Origin: Enterobacter sp.
Lineage (GTDB): Bacteria > Pseudomonadota > Gammaproteobacteria > Enterobacterales > Enterobacteriaceae
Reading direction: 5' to 3'
Length of the DNA: 64,000 nucleotides
Assembly (NCBI GenBank): GCA_022649305.1
Contig: JALCNW010000011.1
Location: 17,524 to 81,523 of the forward strand
The notes under the pieces are model-generated. The model searched no databases and was not told where the DNA came from. It worked only from the letters and a program-made list of their open reading frames with translations. Position 1 is the stretch's first letter, and the number at the start of each line of letters is the position of its first letter. Positions 20,344 through 30,688 of the stretch are shown here, in pieces. A program made the position numbers and the translations under genes.

Positions 20344-21675
20344 TTAACCCAGGTCGGCCATGAGTACCTTAGAGCGACGCTGATAGTTGTACATCTCTTT
20401 TTTACTTTCCGGCAGCAAGTCGATGTCTACCGGCGTGAATCCGCGTTCCTGGAACCAGTGGATGCTGCGCGTCGTCAGCACAAACAGTTTGCTCAGGCCA
20501 ATCTGTCTTGCCTGAGCGGCAATGCGCTCCAGCAGAACCTCTCCGCGCGACGAGCTGCGATAATCTGGATGCACTGCTACGCAGGCCATCTCACCGATTT
20601 TTTCTTCCGGGAAAGGATAAAGCGCCGCGCAGGCGATGGTGAGGTTGTCGCGTTGAATAATGGTAAATTTGTCGATTTCCATTTCCAACTGCTCACGCGA
20701 ACGGCGAACCAAAATGCCTTGTTGCTCCAGCGGGCGAATCAATTCCAGAATACCGCCGATATCATTGATGGTGGCGCGACGAATTTGCTCTGCGCTTTCC
20801 ATCACAATCTGGGTGCCGATACCATCGCGAGAGAACAGCTCTTGCAGCAGCGCGCCATCTTCCTGATAACTAATTAGATGGCTGCGACGCACGCCGCTAC
20901 GGCACGCTTTAACCGCCCCCCGCAGGAAACGCACCGTACCAGAGTGATAATCGCCTTGCTGCTCCAGCGTTTCTACACGTGCCTGTGCTTCGTTTGGGAA
21001 CAGTTCGGAAACGATATCGCCGGACTCGTTAAACACACCCTGAGAGGAGCAAAAACCGATCATCTTCTCTGCTTTCAGCTTAATGGCCAACTGGGTGGCG
21101 ACTTCTTCAGAGGTGAGGTTAAAGCTTTCCCCGGTAACGGAAACCGCGACCGGCCCCATCAGAACGATTGCCCCGTTATCCAACTGACGATGAATGGCTT
21201 CTTCGTCGATACGACGGATACGCCCACTGTGGCAGTAATCGATCCCATCGTCCACGCCCAGCGGCTGTGAGATGATAAAATTGCCGCTCACCACATTAAT
21301 ATGCGCGCCCTGCAACGGGGTATTGTTGAGACTCATCGACAACCGGGCCGTGATATCGAGCTGGAGCAGGCCAGCGGCTTGCTTAACCAGTTCAAGGGTT
21401 TTGGCATCGGTGACGCGGGTGTGCTTGTGATAGAGAGGCTCATGATGGTGTGTCGCGAGGTTAGCATCAATTTGCGGACGCGCACCGTACACCACAACCA
21501 GACGAATGCCTAGGCTGTGCAACAAGCCGATGTCGTTGACAATACTGGAAAAGTTCTCATGCTCAATGGCTTCGCCACCCAGCATGATGACAAACGTTTT
21601 TCCGCGATGGGTATTAATATAGGGGACAGAATGACGAAATCCCTGGACCAACTCGGTTCTACGTTCCTTTACCAC
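20344..21675 (-). CDS. argA: ArgA, N-acetylglutamate synthase
   Basis: First committed step of arginine synthesis: acetyl-CoA plus L-glutamate gives N-acetylglutamate, with feedback inhibition by arginine. The 443 residues equal E. coli. An amino-acid-kinase-like domain (about 20-280, [19 protein letters not shown]) binds arginine; the C-terminal GNAT domain (about 295-440) contains the acetyl-CoA loop [17 protein letters not shown]. Translation starts at GTG (21675-21673), as in E. coli. Two ARG boxes lie just upstream, so ArgR repression is expected. Confidence 0.97.
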   Translation of the reverse strand: MVKERRTELVQGFRHSVPYINTHRGKTFVIMLGGEAIEHENFSSIVNDIGLLHSLGIRLVVVYGARPQIDANLATHHHEPLYHKHTRVTDAKTLELVKQAAGLLQLDITARLSMSLNNTPLQGAHINVVSGNFIISQPLGVDDGIDYCHSGRIRRIDEEAIHRQLDNGAIVLMGPVAVSVTGESFNLTSEEVATQLAIKLKAEKMIGFCSSQGVFNESGDIVSELFPNEAQARVETLEQQGDYHSGTVRFLRGAVKACRSGVRRSHLISYQEDGALLQELFSRDGIGTQIVMESAEQIRRATINDIGGILELIRPLEQQGILVRRSREQLEMEIDKFTIIQRDNLTIACAALYPFPEEKIGEMACVAVHPDYRSSSRGEVLLERIAAQARQIGLSKLFVLTTRSIHWFQERGFTPVDIDLLPESKKEMYNYQRRSKVLMADLG

Positions 21676-21687
21676 GGCACAACCCTC

Positions 21688-21705
21688 AATGAATGTTTAT
21701 TCGTA
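21688..21705 (-). promoter_or_regulatory. ARG box 1 upstream of argA
   Basis: AATGAATGTTTATTCGTA fits the ArgR half-operator pattern WNTGAATWWWWATTCANW closely. It lies 13 bp before the argA start and 3 bp from a second box, the standard spacing for an ArgR hexamer. Confidence 0.85.
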
Positions 21706-21708
21706 TTT

Positions 21709-21726
21709 TCTGTATTTTTATTCGAT
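21709..21726 (-). promoter_or_regulatory. ARG box 2 upstream of argA
   Basis: TCTGTATTTTTATTCGAT is a weaker ARG box, 3 bp from the first. Paired boxes with this spacing are typical of ArgR-regulated promoters. Confidence 0.8.
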
Positions 21727-21902
21727 TATTGCCGTGTGCGCAAGCCTAAATTATTGTTGATCCATAGAAATGATTAAGTCATACGTGCGTTAATGCATGA
21801 TTGTTTACCCTTTTATTGATGACAGGTTATGCGTCATTCGTTAAAGTTTTCGGTCAATTTGGGCATTTTGTGTATGAATTTGATTTCTTGCTCGGGAGAG
21901 GC

Positions 21903-23156
21903 ATGTCGGGATCCAAAACAAAAATAAGTCGTCGCCGCTTGTTACAAGGCGCTGGAGCGATGTGGTTGCTCAGCGTTAGTCAGGTTGCGCTTGCTGCTGT
22001 CAGCCAGGTTGTGGCGGTACGCGTCTGGCCGTCTTCGACTTATACACGCGTGACCGTTGAGTCCAATCAGGTGCTGAAATATAAGCAGTTTGCTCTCAGC
22101 AATCCTGAGCGTGTGGTGGTGGATATCGAAGGGGTTAATTTGAATTCCGTGCTCAAAGGCATGGGAGCACAGATTCGCGGTGACGATCCTTACATTAAAT
22201 CAGCCCGCGTGGGTCAGTTTGATCCACAAACCGTGCGTATGGTCTTCGAGCTTAAACAGAACGTGAAGCCGCAGCTTTTCGCCCTTGCGCCAGTGGCTGG
22301 GTTTAAAGAGCGTCTGGTGATGGATCTTTACCCAGCCAACGCGACGGACATTCAGGATCCACTGCTTGCGCTACTTGAAGATTACAACAAAGGCGATCTG
22401 GAAAAGCAGGTTCCGCCTGCGCAAAGTGGTCCGAAGCCGGGTAAGGCAGGGCGCGATCGTCCGATAGTGATCATGCTCGATCCGGGGCACGGCGGTGAAG
22501 ACTCCGGCGCGGTAGGCAAATATCACACGCGCGAAAAAGACGTAGTGCTGCAAATTGGCCGACGGCTGAAAGCGCTGATCGACAAAGAAGGCAATATGCG
22601 CGCGTATATGACGCGAAATGAGGACGTGTTTATTCCGCTCAAAGTCCGCGTTGCTAAAGCGCAGAAACAGCGAGCTGACCTTTTTGTCTCCATTCATGCG
22701 GACGCCTTTACCAGCCGGCAGCCCAGCGGTTCGTCGGTGTTTGCGCTCTCAACCAAAGGCGCAACCAGCACCGCCGCGCGGCTATTGGCAGATTCGCAAA
22801 ACGCCTCTGACCTTATCGGGGGCGTCAGTAAAAGCGGTGACCGTTATGTCGATCACACCCTGTTCGATATGGTGCAGTCATTAACCATTACCGACAGCCT
22901 GAAGTTTGGTAAAGCGGTGCTGGGCAAGCTTGGAAACGTGAATAAGCTGCATAAAAACAGCGTTGAACAGGCTGGGTTTGCAGTGTTGAAAGCCCCGGAT
23001 ATTCCTTCAATCCTCGTCGAAACTGCGTTTATCAGTAACGTAGAAGAAGAGCGGAAACTCAAAACAGCGAAATTCCAACAGGAAGTGGCGGAATCTATTT
23101 TGGCAGGGATAAAGGCGTATTTCTCGGACGGTGCGACGTTAGCGAGACTGGGATAG
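21903..23156 (+). CDS. amiC: AmiC, N-acetylmuramoyl-L-alanine amidase
   Basis: Zinc amidase that cuts the peptide from N-acetylmuramic acid during septal splitting; NlpD activates it in the periplasm. The 417-residue protein begins with a Tat signal ([16 protein letters not shown]), an AMIN domain (about 35-150) for septal targeting, a Gly/Pro-rich linker, and an Amidase_3 domain. The zinc site residues are visible in [19 protein letters not shown] and SIHADAF, and the catalytic Glu in [11 protein letters not shown] chose the ATG at 21903, behind GGGAGAGG, over an upstream extension because it places the twin-arginine signal at the N-terminus. Confidence 0.97.
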   Translation: MSGSKTKISRRRLLQGAGAMWLLSVSQVALAAVSQVVAVRVWPSSTYTRVTVESNQVLKYKQFALSNPERVVVDIEGVNLNSVLKGMGAQIRGDDPYIKSARVGQFDPQTVRMVFELKQNVKPQLFALAPVAGFKERLVMDLYPANATDIQDPLLALLEDYNKGDLEKQVPPAQSGPKPGKAGRDRPIVIMLDPGHGGEDSGAVGKYHTREKDVVLQIGRRLKALIDKEGNMRAYMTRNEDVFIPLKVRVAKAQKQRADLFVSIHADAFTSRQPSGSSVFALSTKGATSTAARLLADSQNASDLIGGVSKSGDRYVDHTLFDMVQSLTITDSLKFGKAVLGKLGNVNKLHKNSVEQAGFAVLKAPDIPSILVETAFISNVEEERKLKTAKFQQEVAESILAGIKAYFSDGATLARLG

Positions 23157-23203
23157 TGTTTACAAGCCGGGTCACGCCCGGCGCATTCACAAATGACAGA
23201 TAC

Positions 23204-23225
23204 AAAAAAACACCCAAAAGGGTGC
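23204..23225 (-). terminator. Terminator of the tRNA-fMet operon
   Basis: Read on the minus strand, a stem GCACCC/GGGTGT-like hairpin is followed by a run of T. It lies 20 bp beyond the last tRNA gene and faces the end of amiC. Confidence 0.85.
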
Positions 23226-23244
23226 TTAATGTTTTAAGAAGAAT

Positions 23245-23321
<77 letters not shown>

Positions 23322-23377
23322 TCCGTCTTTACTCTTCATCGAGTAATCTTCTTACTGCTTTCAAACTACTGCATAGT

Positions 23378-23454
<77 letters not shown>

Positions 23455-23510
23455 TCCGGTTTTACTCTTCCATCGAGTAAACGCTTTAACTATACATTGT
23501 ACTGCTTAAT

Positions 23511-23587
<77 letters not shown>

Positions 23588-23600
23588 TCCGTGGATGCGC

Positions 23601-23628
23601 ACTATACTCGGATGACTTTTTGATGCAA
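23601..23628 (-). promoter_or_regulatory. Promoter of the tRNA-fMet operon
   Basis: On the minus strand, -35 TTGCAT and -10 TATAGT are separated by 16 bp, followed by a GC-rich discriminator (GCGC). This is the layout of a stringently controlled stable-RNA promoter. It starts 13 bp before the first tRNA. Confidence 0.75.
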
Positions 23629-23796
23629 CCCTTTTTCACATAAAAAACTAAAATAGTATATGAATTGAACGACATCGCGACATCTGGCCTATTTATTGCG
23701 CAAAATTGGCTTTAGGTGATGTGATCACATTTCAATAGCCCTGGCGGTTTGTTATCTTCATCACGAAGATAAAGGGCAACTACAAGACGAGATATA

Positions 23797-24894
23797 ATGA
23801 AAGGACGTTGGGCGAAGTATCTAATGACGGGCGCAATGGTAGCGATGCTTGCGGCCTGCTCCTCTAAACCGACCGATCGGGGTCAGCAATATAAAGATGG
23901 GAAATTCACCCAGCCTTTCTCTTTAGTTAACCAGCCAGATGCGGTGGGTGCGCCAATCAACGCAGGTGACTTTGCCGAGCAGGTCACTCAGATCCGCACC
24001 GCGTCACCTCGTCTATACGGCTCGCAGAACAGCGTGTATAACGCCGTCCAGGACTGGCTGCGTGCCGGGGGCGATACACGGACCCTGCGTCAGTACGGTA
24101 TAGATGCATGGCAGATGGAAGGTGCCGATAACTACGGCAACGTTCAGTTTACCGGTTACTACACGCCGGTCGTTCAGGCGCGGCACACTCGCCAGGGCGA
24201 GTTCCAGTATCCAATCTACCGCATGCCGCCGAAACGGGGTCGTTTGCCGTCTCGCGCTGACATCTATTCAGGCGCGTTAAACGAAACTTATGTGCTGGCC
24301 TACAGCAACTCTCTGATGGACAACTTCATCATGGACGTACAGGGCAGCGGCTATATTGATTTTGGTGATGGTTCACCGCTTAACTTCTTTAGCTACTCTG
24401 GCAAGAACGGCCACGCCTACCGCAGTATCGGTAAGGTGCTTATCGATCGTGGTGAAGTAAAGAAAGAAGATATGTCGATGCAGGCTATTCGCGAATGGGG
24501 TGAAAAACACAGCGAAGCCGACGTGCGTGAGCTGCTGGAGCAGAACCCGTCGTTCGTCTTCTTTAAACCGCAAAACTATGCGCCAGTGAAAGGTGCGAGC
24601 GCAGTGCCGCTGATTGGCCGTGCGTCGGTCGCCTCGGATCGTTCTATTATTCCGGCAGGTACCACGCTGTTGGCTGAAGTGCCGCAGCTAGATAATAACG
24701 GTAAGTTCAGCGGTCAGTACGAATTACGCCTGATGGTCGCTCTGGATGTTGGTGGCGCGATTAAAGGTCAGCACTTTGATATTTACCAGGGCGTTGGTCC
24801 GGATGCCGGGCATCGTGCGGGCTGGTATAACCACTATGGTCGCGTATGGGTCCTGAAACCAGCGCCCGGTGCTGGCAACGTTTTCAGCGGCTAA
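23797..24894 (+). CDS. mltA: MltA, membrane-bound lytic transglycosylase A
   Basis: Outer-membrane lipoprotein that cleaves the MurNAc-GlcNAc bond to form 1,6-anhydro ends. The 365-residue protein has a signal peptide with lipobox LAAC (Cys21). The MltA domain follows (RLYGSQNSVYNAVQDWL, FTGYYTPVV), then the 3D domain LDVGGAIKGQHFDIYQG carrying the catalytic Asp. The start and length match E. coli MltA. It stands alone between the tRNA promoter and tcdA; a terminator lies before tcdA. Confidence 0.97.
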   Translation: MKGRWAKYLMTGAMVAMLAACSSKPTDRGQQYKDGKFTQPFSLVNQPDAVGAPINAGDFAEQVTQIRTASPRLYGSQNSVYNAVQDWLRAGGDTRTLRQYGIDAWQMEGADNYGNVQFTGYYTPVVQARHTRQGEFQYPIYRMPPKRGRLPSRADIYSGALNETYVLAYSNSLMDNFIMDVQGSGYIDFGDGSPLNFFSYSGKNGHAYRSIGKVLIDRGEVKKEDMSMQAIREWGEKHSEADVRELLEQNPSFVFFKPQNYAPVKGASAVPLIGRASVASDRSIIPAGTTLLAEVPQLDNNGKFSGQYELRLMVALDVGGAIKGQHFDIYQGVGPDAGHRAGWYNHYGRVWVLKPAPGAGNVFSG

Positions 24895-24948
24895 TTGTGG
24901 TAATATCGAACACATTGCTATCCTTCTTCTCCTGACTGGAGAGGGGCA

Positions 24949-24975
24949 GGGTGAGGGTCAAACCTCACCCTTTTT
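24949..24975 (+). terminator. Terminator between mltA and tcdA
   Basis: An 8-bp stem GGGTGAGG / CCTCACCC with loop GTCAAA and five T, ending 14 bp before the tcdA start. Confidence 0.85.
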
Positions 24976-24989
24976 ACATCTGAGGTCTT

Positions 24990-25796
24990 ATGTCTGTGGT
25001 AATCAGCGATGCCTGGCGTCAACGCTTTGGCGGCACGGCACGTTTATATGGTGAAAAAGCCCTGCAACTGTTCGCGGAGTCGCACGTTTGCGTGGTTGGC
25101 ATTGGCGGGGTCGGTTCATGGGCGGCAGAAGCGTTGGCCCGTACCGGCATTGGCGCGATCACCTTGATCGATATGGATGATGTCTGCGTCACAAATACCA
25201 ATCGTCAGATCCATGCGCTGCGCGATAGCGTAGGGCTGGCTAAGTCAGAAGTAATGGCTGAACGTATTCGCCTGATCAATCCAGAGTGTCGCGTCACGGT
25301 GATTGATGATTTCGTGACCGCGGATAACGTCGCGGAATATATGAGCGCGGGCTTTAGCTATGTCATTGACGCTATCGATAGCGTGCGGCCAAAAGCCGCG
25401 CTGATTGCTTACTGTCGACGCTACAAGGTTCCGTTGGTGACAACAGGCGGCGCAGGTGGACAGATCGATCCCACACAAATCCAGGTGACCGATCTGGCGA
25501 AAACCATTCAGGATCCACTGGCTGCCAAACTGCGTGAAAGGCTGAAGAGCGATTTCAACGTGGTGAAAAACAGTAAAGGAAAGCTGGGCGTAGACTGCGT
25601 ATTTTCAACAGAAGCGCTGGTGTATCCGCAGGCCGATGGCTCGGTCTGCGCAATGAAAAGCACGGCGGAAGGCCCCAAGCGGATGGATTGCGCATCCGGT
25701 TTTGGTGCGGCGACAATGGTCACCGCAACCTTTGGTTTTATCGCGGTTTCGCACGCGCTTAAGAAAATGTTGGCAAAAGCCAGTCGTCAGGCTTGA
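24990..25796 (+). CDS. tcdA: TcdA, tRNA threonylcarbamoyladenosine dehydratase
   Basis: E1-like ATP-dependent enzyme that cyclises t6A37 to ct6A in tRNAs reading ANN codons. The 268 residues equal E. coli (formerly CsdL/YgdL). The nucleotide-binding loop [19 protein letters not shown] (about 35-53) and the DMDDVC-TNTNRQ segment are present. The distal VDCVFSTE region and the C-terminal [14 protein letters not shown] helix follow the family. It converges on csdE with a 10-bp overlap; CsdA and CsdE are its sulfur-transfer partners. Confidence 0.97.
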   Translation: MSVVISDAWRQRFGGTARLYGEKALQLFAESHVCVVGIGGVGSWAAEALARTGIGAITLIDMDDVCVTNTNRQIHALRDSVGLAKSEVMAERIRLINPECRVTVIDDFVTADNVAEYMSAGFSYVIDAIDSVRPKAALIAYCRRYKVPLVTTGGAGGQIDPTQIQVTDLAKTIQDPLAAKLRERLKSDFNVVKNSKGKLGVDCVFSTEALVYPQADGSVCAMKSTAEGPKRMDCASGFGAATMVTATFGFIAVSHALKKMLAKASRQA

Positions 25797-26233
25797 GTTT
25801 GTCGCGCAGCGTTGAGTACTGCTTCGCTAAGCGCAGTCAATCCCTGGCTGCGTGAAGCGCTCAACTGGCCGCGTAAACCCAGCTCGTCAAACAGGGCCAG
25901 GGGATCGCCTGCCAGCAGTTGCTCTGCGCTTTTACCTTCGACTGCCGTCAACAATACGGCCAGCAGGCCGCGAACAATACGCCCCTCGCTGTCGCCAAAG
26001 AAATGCAGCTTATCCCCTGAAGATGCGACCCCAAGCCAGACACGGTTTTCACAGCCGGCAATCTCTTTGGCCTGCGCCTTAAGCTCGTCAGAAAGAGCCG
26101 GGAGCTTTTTGCCCAGCATAATCAGCTGGCGGTATTTATCTTCCCACTGCGTGAGCGGAAGAAAGGTTTGCCGCAACGTCTCTTCAGTAATCGTGCTGCC
26201 GAAAGGATGCCCGGCTAAAGCGGAACTCGTCAT
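25787..26233 (-). CDS. csdE: CsdE, sulfur acceptor of cysteine desulfurase CsdA
   Basis: SufE-family protein that takes persulfide sulfur from CsdA. The 148-residue protein (E. coli 147) has the acceptor Cys61 in [13 protein letters not shown] and the conserved [16 protein letters not shown] helix. The ATG overlaps the csdA stop (TAATG), so the two are translationally coupled. The 3' end overlaps tcdA, which is on the opposite strand. Confidence 0.96.
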   Translation of the reverse strand: MTSSALAGHPFGSTITEETLRQTFLPLTQWEDKYRQLIMLGKKLPALSDELKAQAKEIAGCENRVWLGVASSGDKLHFFGDSEGRIVRGLLAVLLTAVEGKSAEQLLAGDPLALFDELGLRGQLSASRSQGLTALSEAVLNAARQTQA

Positions 26234-27438
26234 TAATCCACCAGTAATTCAAGAGCGCGATCGATAGCTGCAACGAGCGCTTCTACATCGCGTTGAGTGT
26301 TGTACGGTGCGAAAGACGCGCGAAGCGTTCCGCTTACGCCCAGTGCCGCCAGAAGAGGCTGCGCGCAGTGTTGTCCCCCGCGTAATGCGATACCGTACTC
26401 TGCCAGCAGCGTCACGAGGTCGCTGTGATGAACGTCCTTAAAGTCAAATGCCAGAAGGCTTGAGTCTTGAACCCGATAGGATCGAAAACCGGGGCGTTTT
26501 TTCAATTCTTCTTCGGCAAGCGTCGCCAGACCACGACTCCAGCATTCGGCCTGGCTGAGATCAGTTTCAGCCAGCCATTCCAGCGCGGCGCTCAATCCAA
26601 TTACACCCGCCACGTTTGGCGTTCCCGCCTCAAGGCGATAAGGAATTTCCTGCGTTTTAAACCCATCAAAAGTCACTTCGGTGATCATCTTGCCACCACC
26701 TAACCACGGGCTCATTTGCGCCAGCAGTTCCGGTTTGCCGTAAAGCGCACCGATTCCGGTTGGTCCGTAAAGTTTGTGACCTGAAAAGGCGTAAAAGTCG
26801 ATATCATGCTTCTGTACATCAGCCGGGAAATGCACCACGCCCTGAGCACCGTCCACCATTACGATCGCATTATGGGCGTGAGCAATCTTAATAGCTCGGG
26901 CCAGATCGGGGCAGCCGCCCGTCACGTTAGACATTTGCCCCAGCGCCAGAATCCGACTGCGCGGTGTGATGAGCCCAGCGAGTTGCGCGATATCGGGCAG
27001 AAGATCGCTACCCAGTGGGAGTTTTACAACGCGCGCCCCGGTTTGTTCCGCCACCATCAGCCACGGCACCAGATTCGCATGATGCTCTGCTTCGCTGACA
27101 ATAATCTCATCACCGGGTTGCAGGCGCGGACGCGCATAGCACTGAGCGACCATATTAATCGCCTCGGTGGTACCGCGCGTCCAGACAATGCTTTTTCCGC
27201 TTTCGGCGTTCAGCAGGCGGGCAACCTGATCGCGGGCGGCCTCGTAACGTGCTGTCAATTGCTGGGCTTGTGCAAACTGGCTGCGATGGACATTACCTGC
27301 GCTGAGGCTATAAAACTGCTGAGTCGCCTCGATAACGGCCAGCGGTTTTAACGCTGTTGCAGCACTATCAAGATAGACACCGGCATCGGCCAGCGCCGGA
27401 AACTGTGCGCGAAAGTGCGCAGGGCTAAAAGCGTTCAT
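26233..27438 (-). CDS. csdA: CsdA, cysteine desulfurase
   Basis: PLP enzyme of the SufS/NifS group II that releases sulfur from cysteine and passes it to CsdE. It has 401 residues, as in E. coli, when started at the ATG at 27438, which has AGGA five bases upstream; an ATG 12 bases earlier is less likely. The PLP Lys222 lies in [14 protein letters not shown], and the catalytic Cys358 in [11 protein letters not shown]. His and Asp of the cofactor pocket appear in [10 protein letters not shown] and MVDGAQG. It forms an operon with csdE. Confidence 0.97.
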   Translation of the reverse strand: MNAFSPAHFRAQFPALADAGVYLDSAATALKPLAVIEATQQFYSLSAGNVHRSQFAQAQQLTARYEAARDQVARLLNAESGKSIVWTRGTTEAINMVAQCYARPRLQPGDEIIVSEAEHHANLVPWLMVAEQTGARVVKLPLGSDLLPDIAQLAGLITPRSRILALGQMSNVTGGCPDLARAIKIAHAHNAIVMVDGAQGVVHFPADVQKHDIDFYAFSGHKLYGPTGIGALYGKPELLAQMSPWLGGGKMITEVTFDGFKTQEIPYRLEAGTPNVAGVIGLSAALEWLAETDLSQAECWSRGLATLAEEELKKRPGFRSYRVQDSSLLAFDFKDVHHSDLVTLLAEYGIALRGGQHCAQPLLAALGVSGTLRASFAPYNTQRDVEALVAAIDRALELLVD

Positions 27439-27629
27439 GGAATTCCTCATCTAATCACTGGATCGTCGCGCAATTTTCACAAGAGGGCAAGGCAGTTGAT
27501 CTCTATCGGAATTGTCTGCTTATCCTGGCAGTTCCCTGGAAGCAGGTTATGCTGAATAGTGTTAGGCATAAGCATAAGCCTGTTACTAATTGAGATTTAA
27601 ATAGCATTAATTGCTAAAGGAGATAAATC

Positions 27630-27857
27630 ATGAATAAGACTGCCGCAATCCTTTCTGCCTGTGTGATGACTTTTGCTCTGAGCGCGTGTTCTGGTAATAA
27701 CTACGTTATGCACACCAATGATGGTCGAACCATCGTGTCGGATGGCAAACCAAAAACCGACAATGAGACTGGAATGATTTCGTATAAAGATGCGAATGGT
27801 AACAAGCAGCAGATTAACCGTTCAGATGTGAAAGAGATGGTTGAGCTGAATAAGTAA
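27630..27857 (+). CDS. ygdI: YgdI, small DUF903 lipoprotein
   Basis: A 75-residue predicted lipoprotein with lipobox LSAC (Cys20) and a DUF903 domain (NNYVMHTNDGR, TGMISY-DANGNKQQINR). The ribosome site AAAGGAG is strong. It is a clear paralogue of YgdR at 275-493: both share the spacing of the YVM-T-DGR and GNK-QINR-V segments. It lies downstream of the gcvB terminator, facing it. Function is unknown. Confidence 0.93.
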   Translation: MNKTAAILSACVMTFALSACSGNNYVMHTNDGRTIVSDGKPKTDNETGMISYKDANGNKQQINRSDVKEMVELNK

Positions 27858-27870
27858 CGGAAATTTAGGC

Positions 27871-28076
27871 AAAAAAAAGCACCGCAAATAGGCGGTGCTA
27901 CATTAATCACTATGGACAGACAGGGTAAATGTACAGGAAGTGAAAAAAGGGTAGCTTTGCTACCATGATCTGAATAGCAGACCAATTGCAAACACAACAA
28001 CACAACATCACAACCGTAAGCCAAAAGCCCTTCAGAACACGCATTCCAAAAAACTTTTCGTTCCGGCTCAGGAAGT
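27871..28076 (-). ncRNA. gcvB: GcvB small RNA
   Basis: About 206-nt Hfq-dependent sRNA that represses many amino-acid and peptide transport mRNAs. On the minus strand it begins ACTTCCTGAGCCGG at 28076, carries the GU-rich R1 seed (TGTTGTGTTGTTGTGTTTGC) around 27987-28012, then GTAGCAAAGCTACC. It ends in the terminator AGCACCGC/GCGGTGCT plus eight T. The sequence matches E. coli GcvB almost throughout. It is divergent from gcvA, whose product activates it when glycine is present. Confidence 0.96.
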
Positions 28077-28082
28077 GCCGCC

Positions 28083-28112
28083 ACTATAGGTATTTGCTGG
28101 TAGTTCCTCAAC
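28083..28112 (-). promoter_or_regulatory. gcvB promoter
   Basis: On the minus strand, -10 TATAGT (28088-28083) is 6 bases from the RNA start, and a GTTGAG -35-like hexamer (28112-28107) is 18 bp upstream. GcvA operators should overlap here and toward gcvA. Confidence 0.65.
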
Positions 28113-28204
28113 GGACAAATTATAATGGCTCAGATTAAAAAAACTAATAGGTTAAACGTTGTTTCCTATATGTTAAATTCCTTTAACATCTAAGCCCTAT
28201 AACC

Positions 28205-29119
28205 ATGTCGAAGCGATTACCACCTCTCAATGCATTACGTGTTTTTGATGCCGCAGCGCGTCATCTCAGCTTCACTCGCGCAGCCGATGAGCTATTTGTG
28301 ACGCAGGCCGCAGTAAGTCATCAAATCAAGTCACTGGAGGATTTCCTGGGGCTCAAGCTGTTTCGTCGCCGCAACCGTTCCCTGCTTTTAACGGAAGAAG
28401 GTCAGAGCTATTTTCAGGATATCAAAGATATTTTTTCCCAACTGACCGAAGCCACTCGTAAACTTCAGGCGCGAAGTGCTAAGGGTGCGTTGACGGTAAG
28501 TTTATTACCCAGTTTTGCCATTCAATGGCTGGTGCCAAGGCTCTCAAGCTTTAACTCAGCTTATCCGGGAATTGACGTTCGGATACAGGCTGTGGACCGC
28601 CAGGAAGATAAGCTCGCGGATGATGTAGATGTGGCTATTTTTTATGGCCGAGGTAACTGGCCGGGCTTGCGCGTTGAAAAATTATACGCAGAATATCTTT
28701 TACCGGTGTGCTCACCATTATTGCTTACCGGCGACAAAGCGTTGAAAACGCCTGCTGATTTGGCGCAACATACGCTTTTACATGATGCGTCTCGCCGTGA
28801 CTGGCAAACTTATACCCGCCAATTAGGTCTTAACCATATAAATGTGCAGCATGGCCCCATCTTTAGCCACAGCGCGATGGTGTTACAGGCTGCGATTCAC
28901 GGACAGGGCGTGGCGTTAGCGAATAACGTCATGGCTCAGTCCGAAATTGAGGCAGGCCGTCTGGTTTGTCCATTTAATGATGTTCTGGTCAGCAAGAATG
29001 CATTTTATCTGGTTTGTCATGACAGTCAGGCAGAACTGGGTAAAATAGCCGCCTTCCGGCAGTGGATACTGGTGAAGGCGGCACATGAGCAAGAAAAATT
29101 CCGTTTTCGCTATGAGTAA
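28205..29119 (+). CDS. gcvA: GcvA, LysR-type regulator of glycine cleavage
   Basis: LysR-family regulator that activates gcvTHP and gcvB with glycine and represses gcvTHP with purines through GcvR. The 304-residue protein (E. coli 305) has a winged helix-turn-helix at about 5-64 (FTRAADELFVTQAAVSHQIKSLE) and a periplasmic-binding-like effector domain from about 92. It starts at ATG 28205, divergent from gcvB with a 128-bp shared control region. The location beside gcvB confirms the identity over other LysR proteins. Confidence 0.96.
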   Translation: MSKRLPPLNALRVFDAAARHLSFTRAADELFVTQAAVSHQIKSLEDFLGLKLFRRRNRSLLLTEEGQSYFQDIKDIFSQLTEATRKLQARSAKGALTVSLLPSFAIQWLVPRLSSFNSAYPGIDVRIQAVDRQEDKLADDVDVAIFYGRGNWPGLRVEKLYAEYLLPVCSPLLLTGDKALKTPADLAQHTLLHDASRRDWQTYTRQLGLNHINVQHGPIFSHSAMVLQAAIHGQGVALANNVMAQSEIEAGRLVCPFNDVLVSKNAFYLVCHDSQAELGKIAAFRQWILVKAAHEQEKFRFRYE

Positions 29120-29164
29120 AAACTTCTTTTGTGTGCCGGGCACGCATAACTTTAGGACAGAAAC

Positions 29165-29560
29165 ATGACCAGCCGTTTCATGCTGATTTTTGCCGCAGTC
29201 AGTGGCTTTATTTTTGTCGCACTGGGCGCTTTTGGCGCACACGTGTTGAGTAAGTCCTTAGGGGTTGTCGAGATGGGCTGGATCCAGACCGGCCTTGAAT
29301 ATCAAGCGTTTCATACGCTGGCAATCTTTGGGCTTGCGGTAGCGATGCAGCGTCGAATTAGCATCTGGTTTTACTGGAGCAGCGTTTTCATGGCGCTAGG
29401 AACCGTGCTTTTCAGTGGCAGTTTGTACTGCCTCGCACTGTCGCATTTACGCCTGTGGGCGTTCGTTACACCGGTTGGCGGCTTTAGCTTCCTGGCCGGT
29501 TGGGTATTGATGTTTGTCGGAGCTATCCGTCTGAAACGCAAGGGCGTTGTTCATGAATAA
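29165..29560 (+). CDS. ygdD: YgdD, DUF423 inner-membrane protein
   Basis: A 131-residue protein with four hydrophobic segments and the DUF423 signature [12 protein letters not shown]. It includes [14 protein letters not shown] and an [10 protein letters not shown] segment. The family is widespread and its function is unknown to me. It lies 45 bp after gcvA and its stop overlaps the rlmM start, so gcvA-ygdD-rlmM probably forms one transcription unit, as in E. coli. Confidence 0.93.
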   Translation: MTSRFMLIFAAVSGFIFVALGAFGAHVLSKSLGVVEMGWIQTGLEYQAFHTLAIFGLAVAMQRRISIWFYWSSVFMALGTVLFSGSLYCLALSHLRLWAFVTPVGGFSFLAGWVLMFVGAIRLKRKGVVHE

Positions 29561-30653
29561 GGTTGTTTTATATTGTCGCCCGGGGTTTGAGAAAGAGTGC
29601 GCCGCGGAAATTACGGATAAAGCTGCACGTCGGGAAGTGTTCGGCTTCGCGCGTGTAAAAGAGAACGCGGGCTATGTCGTGTTCGAATGCTATCAGCCCG
29701 AAGAGGCCGATAAGCTGGTGCGTGAGCTTCCGTTCAGCTCAATGATCTTTGCTCGCCAGATGTTTGTAGCGGGTGAACTGCTGCGCGACTTGCCGCCAGA
29801 AGATCGTATTTCTCCTATCTCTGGCATGCTGCAAGGTGTTGTAGAGAAGGGCGGGGATTTGCGCGTCGAAGTGGCGGACACTAACGAAAGCAAAGAGTTG
29901 ATGAAGTTTTGCCGCAAGTTAACCGTTCCACTGCGTGCTGCTCTGCGTGAAGTGGGCGTGTTGACGAACTACGAGACAACAAAACGTCCTGTCGTGCATG
30001 TCTTCTTTATTGCTCCCGGCTGTTGCTACACGGGTTATTCCTACTCAAATAACAACTCACCGTTTTATATGGGGATTCCGCGTCTGAAATTCCCTTCCGA
30101 TGCGCCAAGCCGTTCCACGCTGAAACTGGAAGAGGCGTTCCACGTCTTTATCCCAGCAGACGAATGGGATGAGCGCCTGGCGAACGGGATGTATGCGGTC
30201 GATCTCGGGGCGTGTCCCGGCGGTTGGACCTACCAGCTGGTGAAGCGCAACATGTGGGTATCTTCTGTCGACAACGGCCCAATGGCGCAGAGCTTGATGG
30301 ATACCGGACAGGTGACCTGGCTGCGTGAAGACGGATTCCGTTATCGTCCGACCCGCAACAACATTACCTGGATGGTGTGCGATATGGTTGAGAAGCCAGC
30401 AAAAGTGGCCGCACTGATGGCGACATGGCTGGTTAACGGCTGGTGCCGTGAGACCATTTTCAACCTCAAGCTGCCAATGAAAAAACGCTACGAAGAGGTG
30501 TCTCAAAACCTGGCGTATATTCAGGAGCAGCTGAGCGCGCAGGGCATTAACGCAGAAATTCAGGCGCGTCAGCTTTACCACGACCGTGAAGAAGTGACGG
30601 TGCATGTCCGTCGCTGGTGGGCGGCAGTAGGTGGGCGTCGGGACGAGCGATAA
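29553..30653 (+). CDS. rlmM: RlmM, 23S rRNA 2'-O-ribose methyltransferase (C2498)
   Basis: SAM-dependent methyltransferase that modifies C2498 of 23S rRNA. The start at 29553 gives 366 residues, the E. coli length, beginning [20 protein letters not shown]; a start two codons upstream is unlikely. An N-terminal THUMP-like domain (about 1-150) precedes the Rossmann methyltransferase domain with motif [15 protein letters not shown]. The family catalytic Lys-Asp-Lys-Glu residues are expected along [10 protein letters not shown] and the flanking strands. The start overlaps the ygdD stop. Confidence 0.97.
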   Translation: MNKVVLYCRPGFEKECAAEITDKAARREVFGFARVKENAGYVVFECYQPEEADKLVRELPFSSMIFARQMFVAGELLRDLPPEDRISPISGMLQGVVEKGGDLRVEVADTNESKELMKFCRKLTVPLRAALREVGVLTNYETTKRPVVHVFFIAPGCCYTGYSYSNNNSPFYMGIPRLKFPSDAPSRSTLKLEEAFHVFIPADEWDERLANGMYAVDLGACPGGWTYQLVKRNMWVSSVDNGPMAQSLMDTGQVTWLREDGFRYRPTRNNITWMVCDMVEKPAKVAALMATWLVNGWCRETIFNLKLPMKKRYEEVSQNLAYIQEQLSAQGINAEIQARQLYHDREEVTVHVRRWWAAVGGRRDER

Positions 30654-30663
30654 CACCGGCAAG

Positions 30664-30688
30664 GCTCCCGGGCTTGAAACCCGGGGGC
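30664..30688. terminator. Hairpin between convergent rlmM and fucR
   Basis: A 9-bp GC-rich stem (GCTCCCGGG / CCCGGGGGC, one G-T pair) with loop CTTGAAA lies just past the rlmM stop and ends at the fucR stop codon. The T-tract is poor on both sides, so termination strength is doubtful. Confidence 0.45.

Noticed and set aside
27701..28111. Minus-strand 136-codon frame between ygdI and gcvA
   Set aside because: It overlaps the conserved sRNA GcvB and the ygdI gene. The RNA match explains the conservation.
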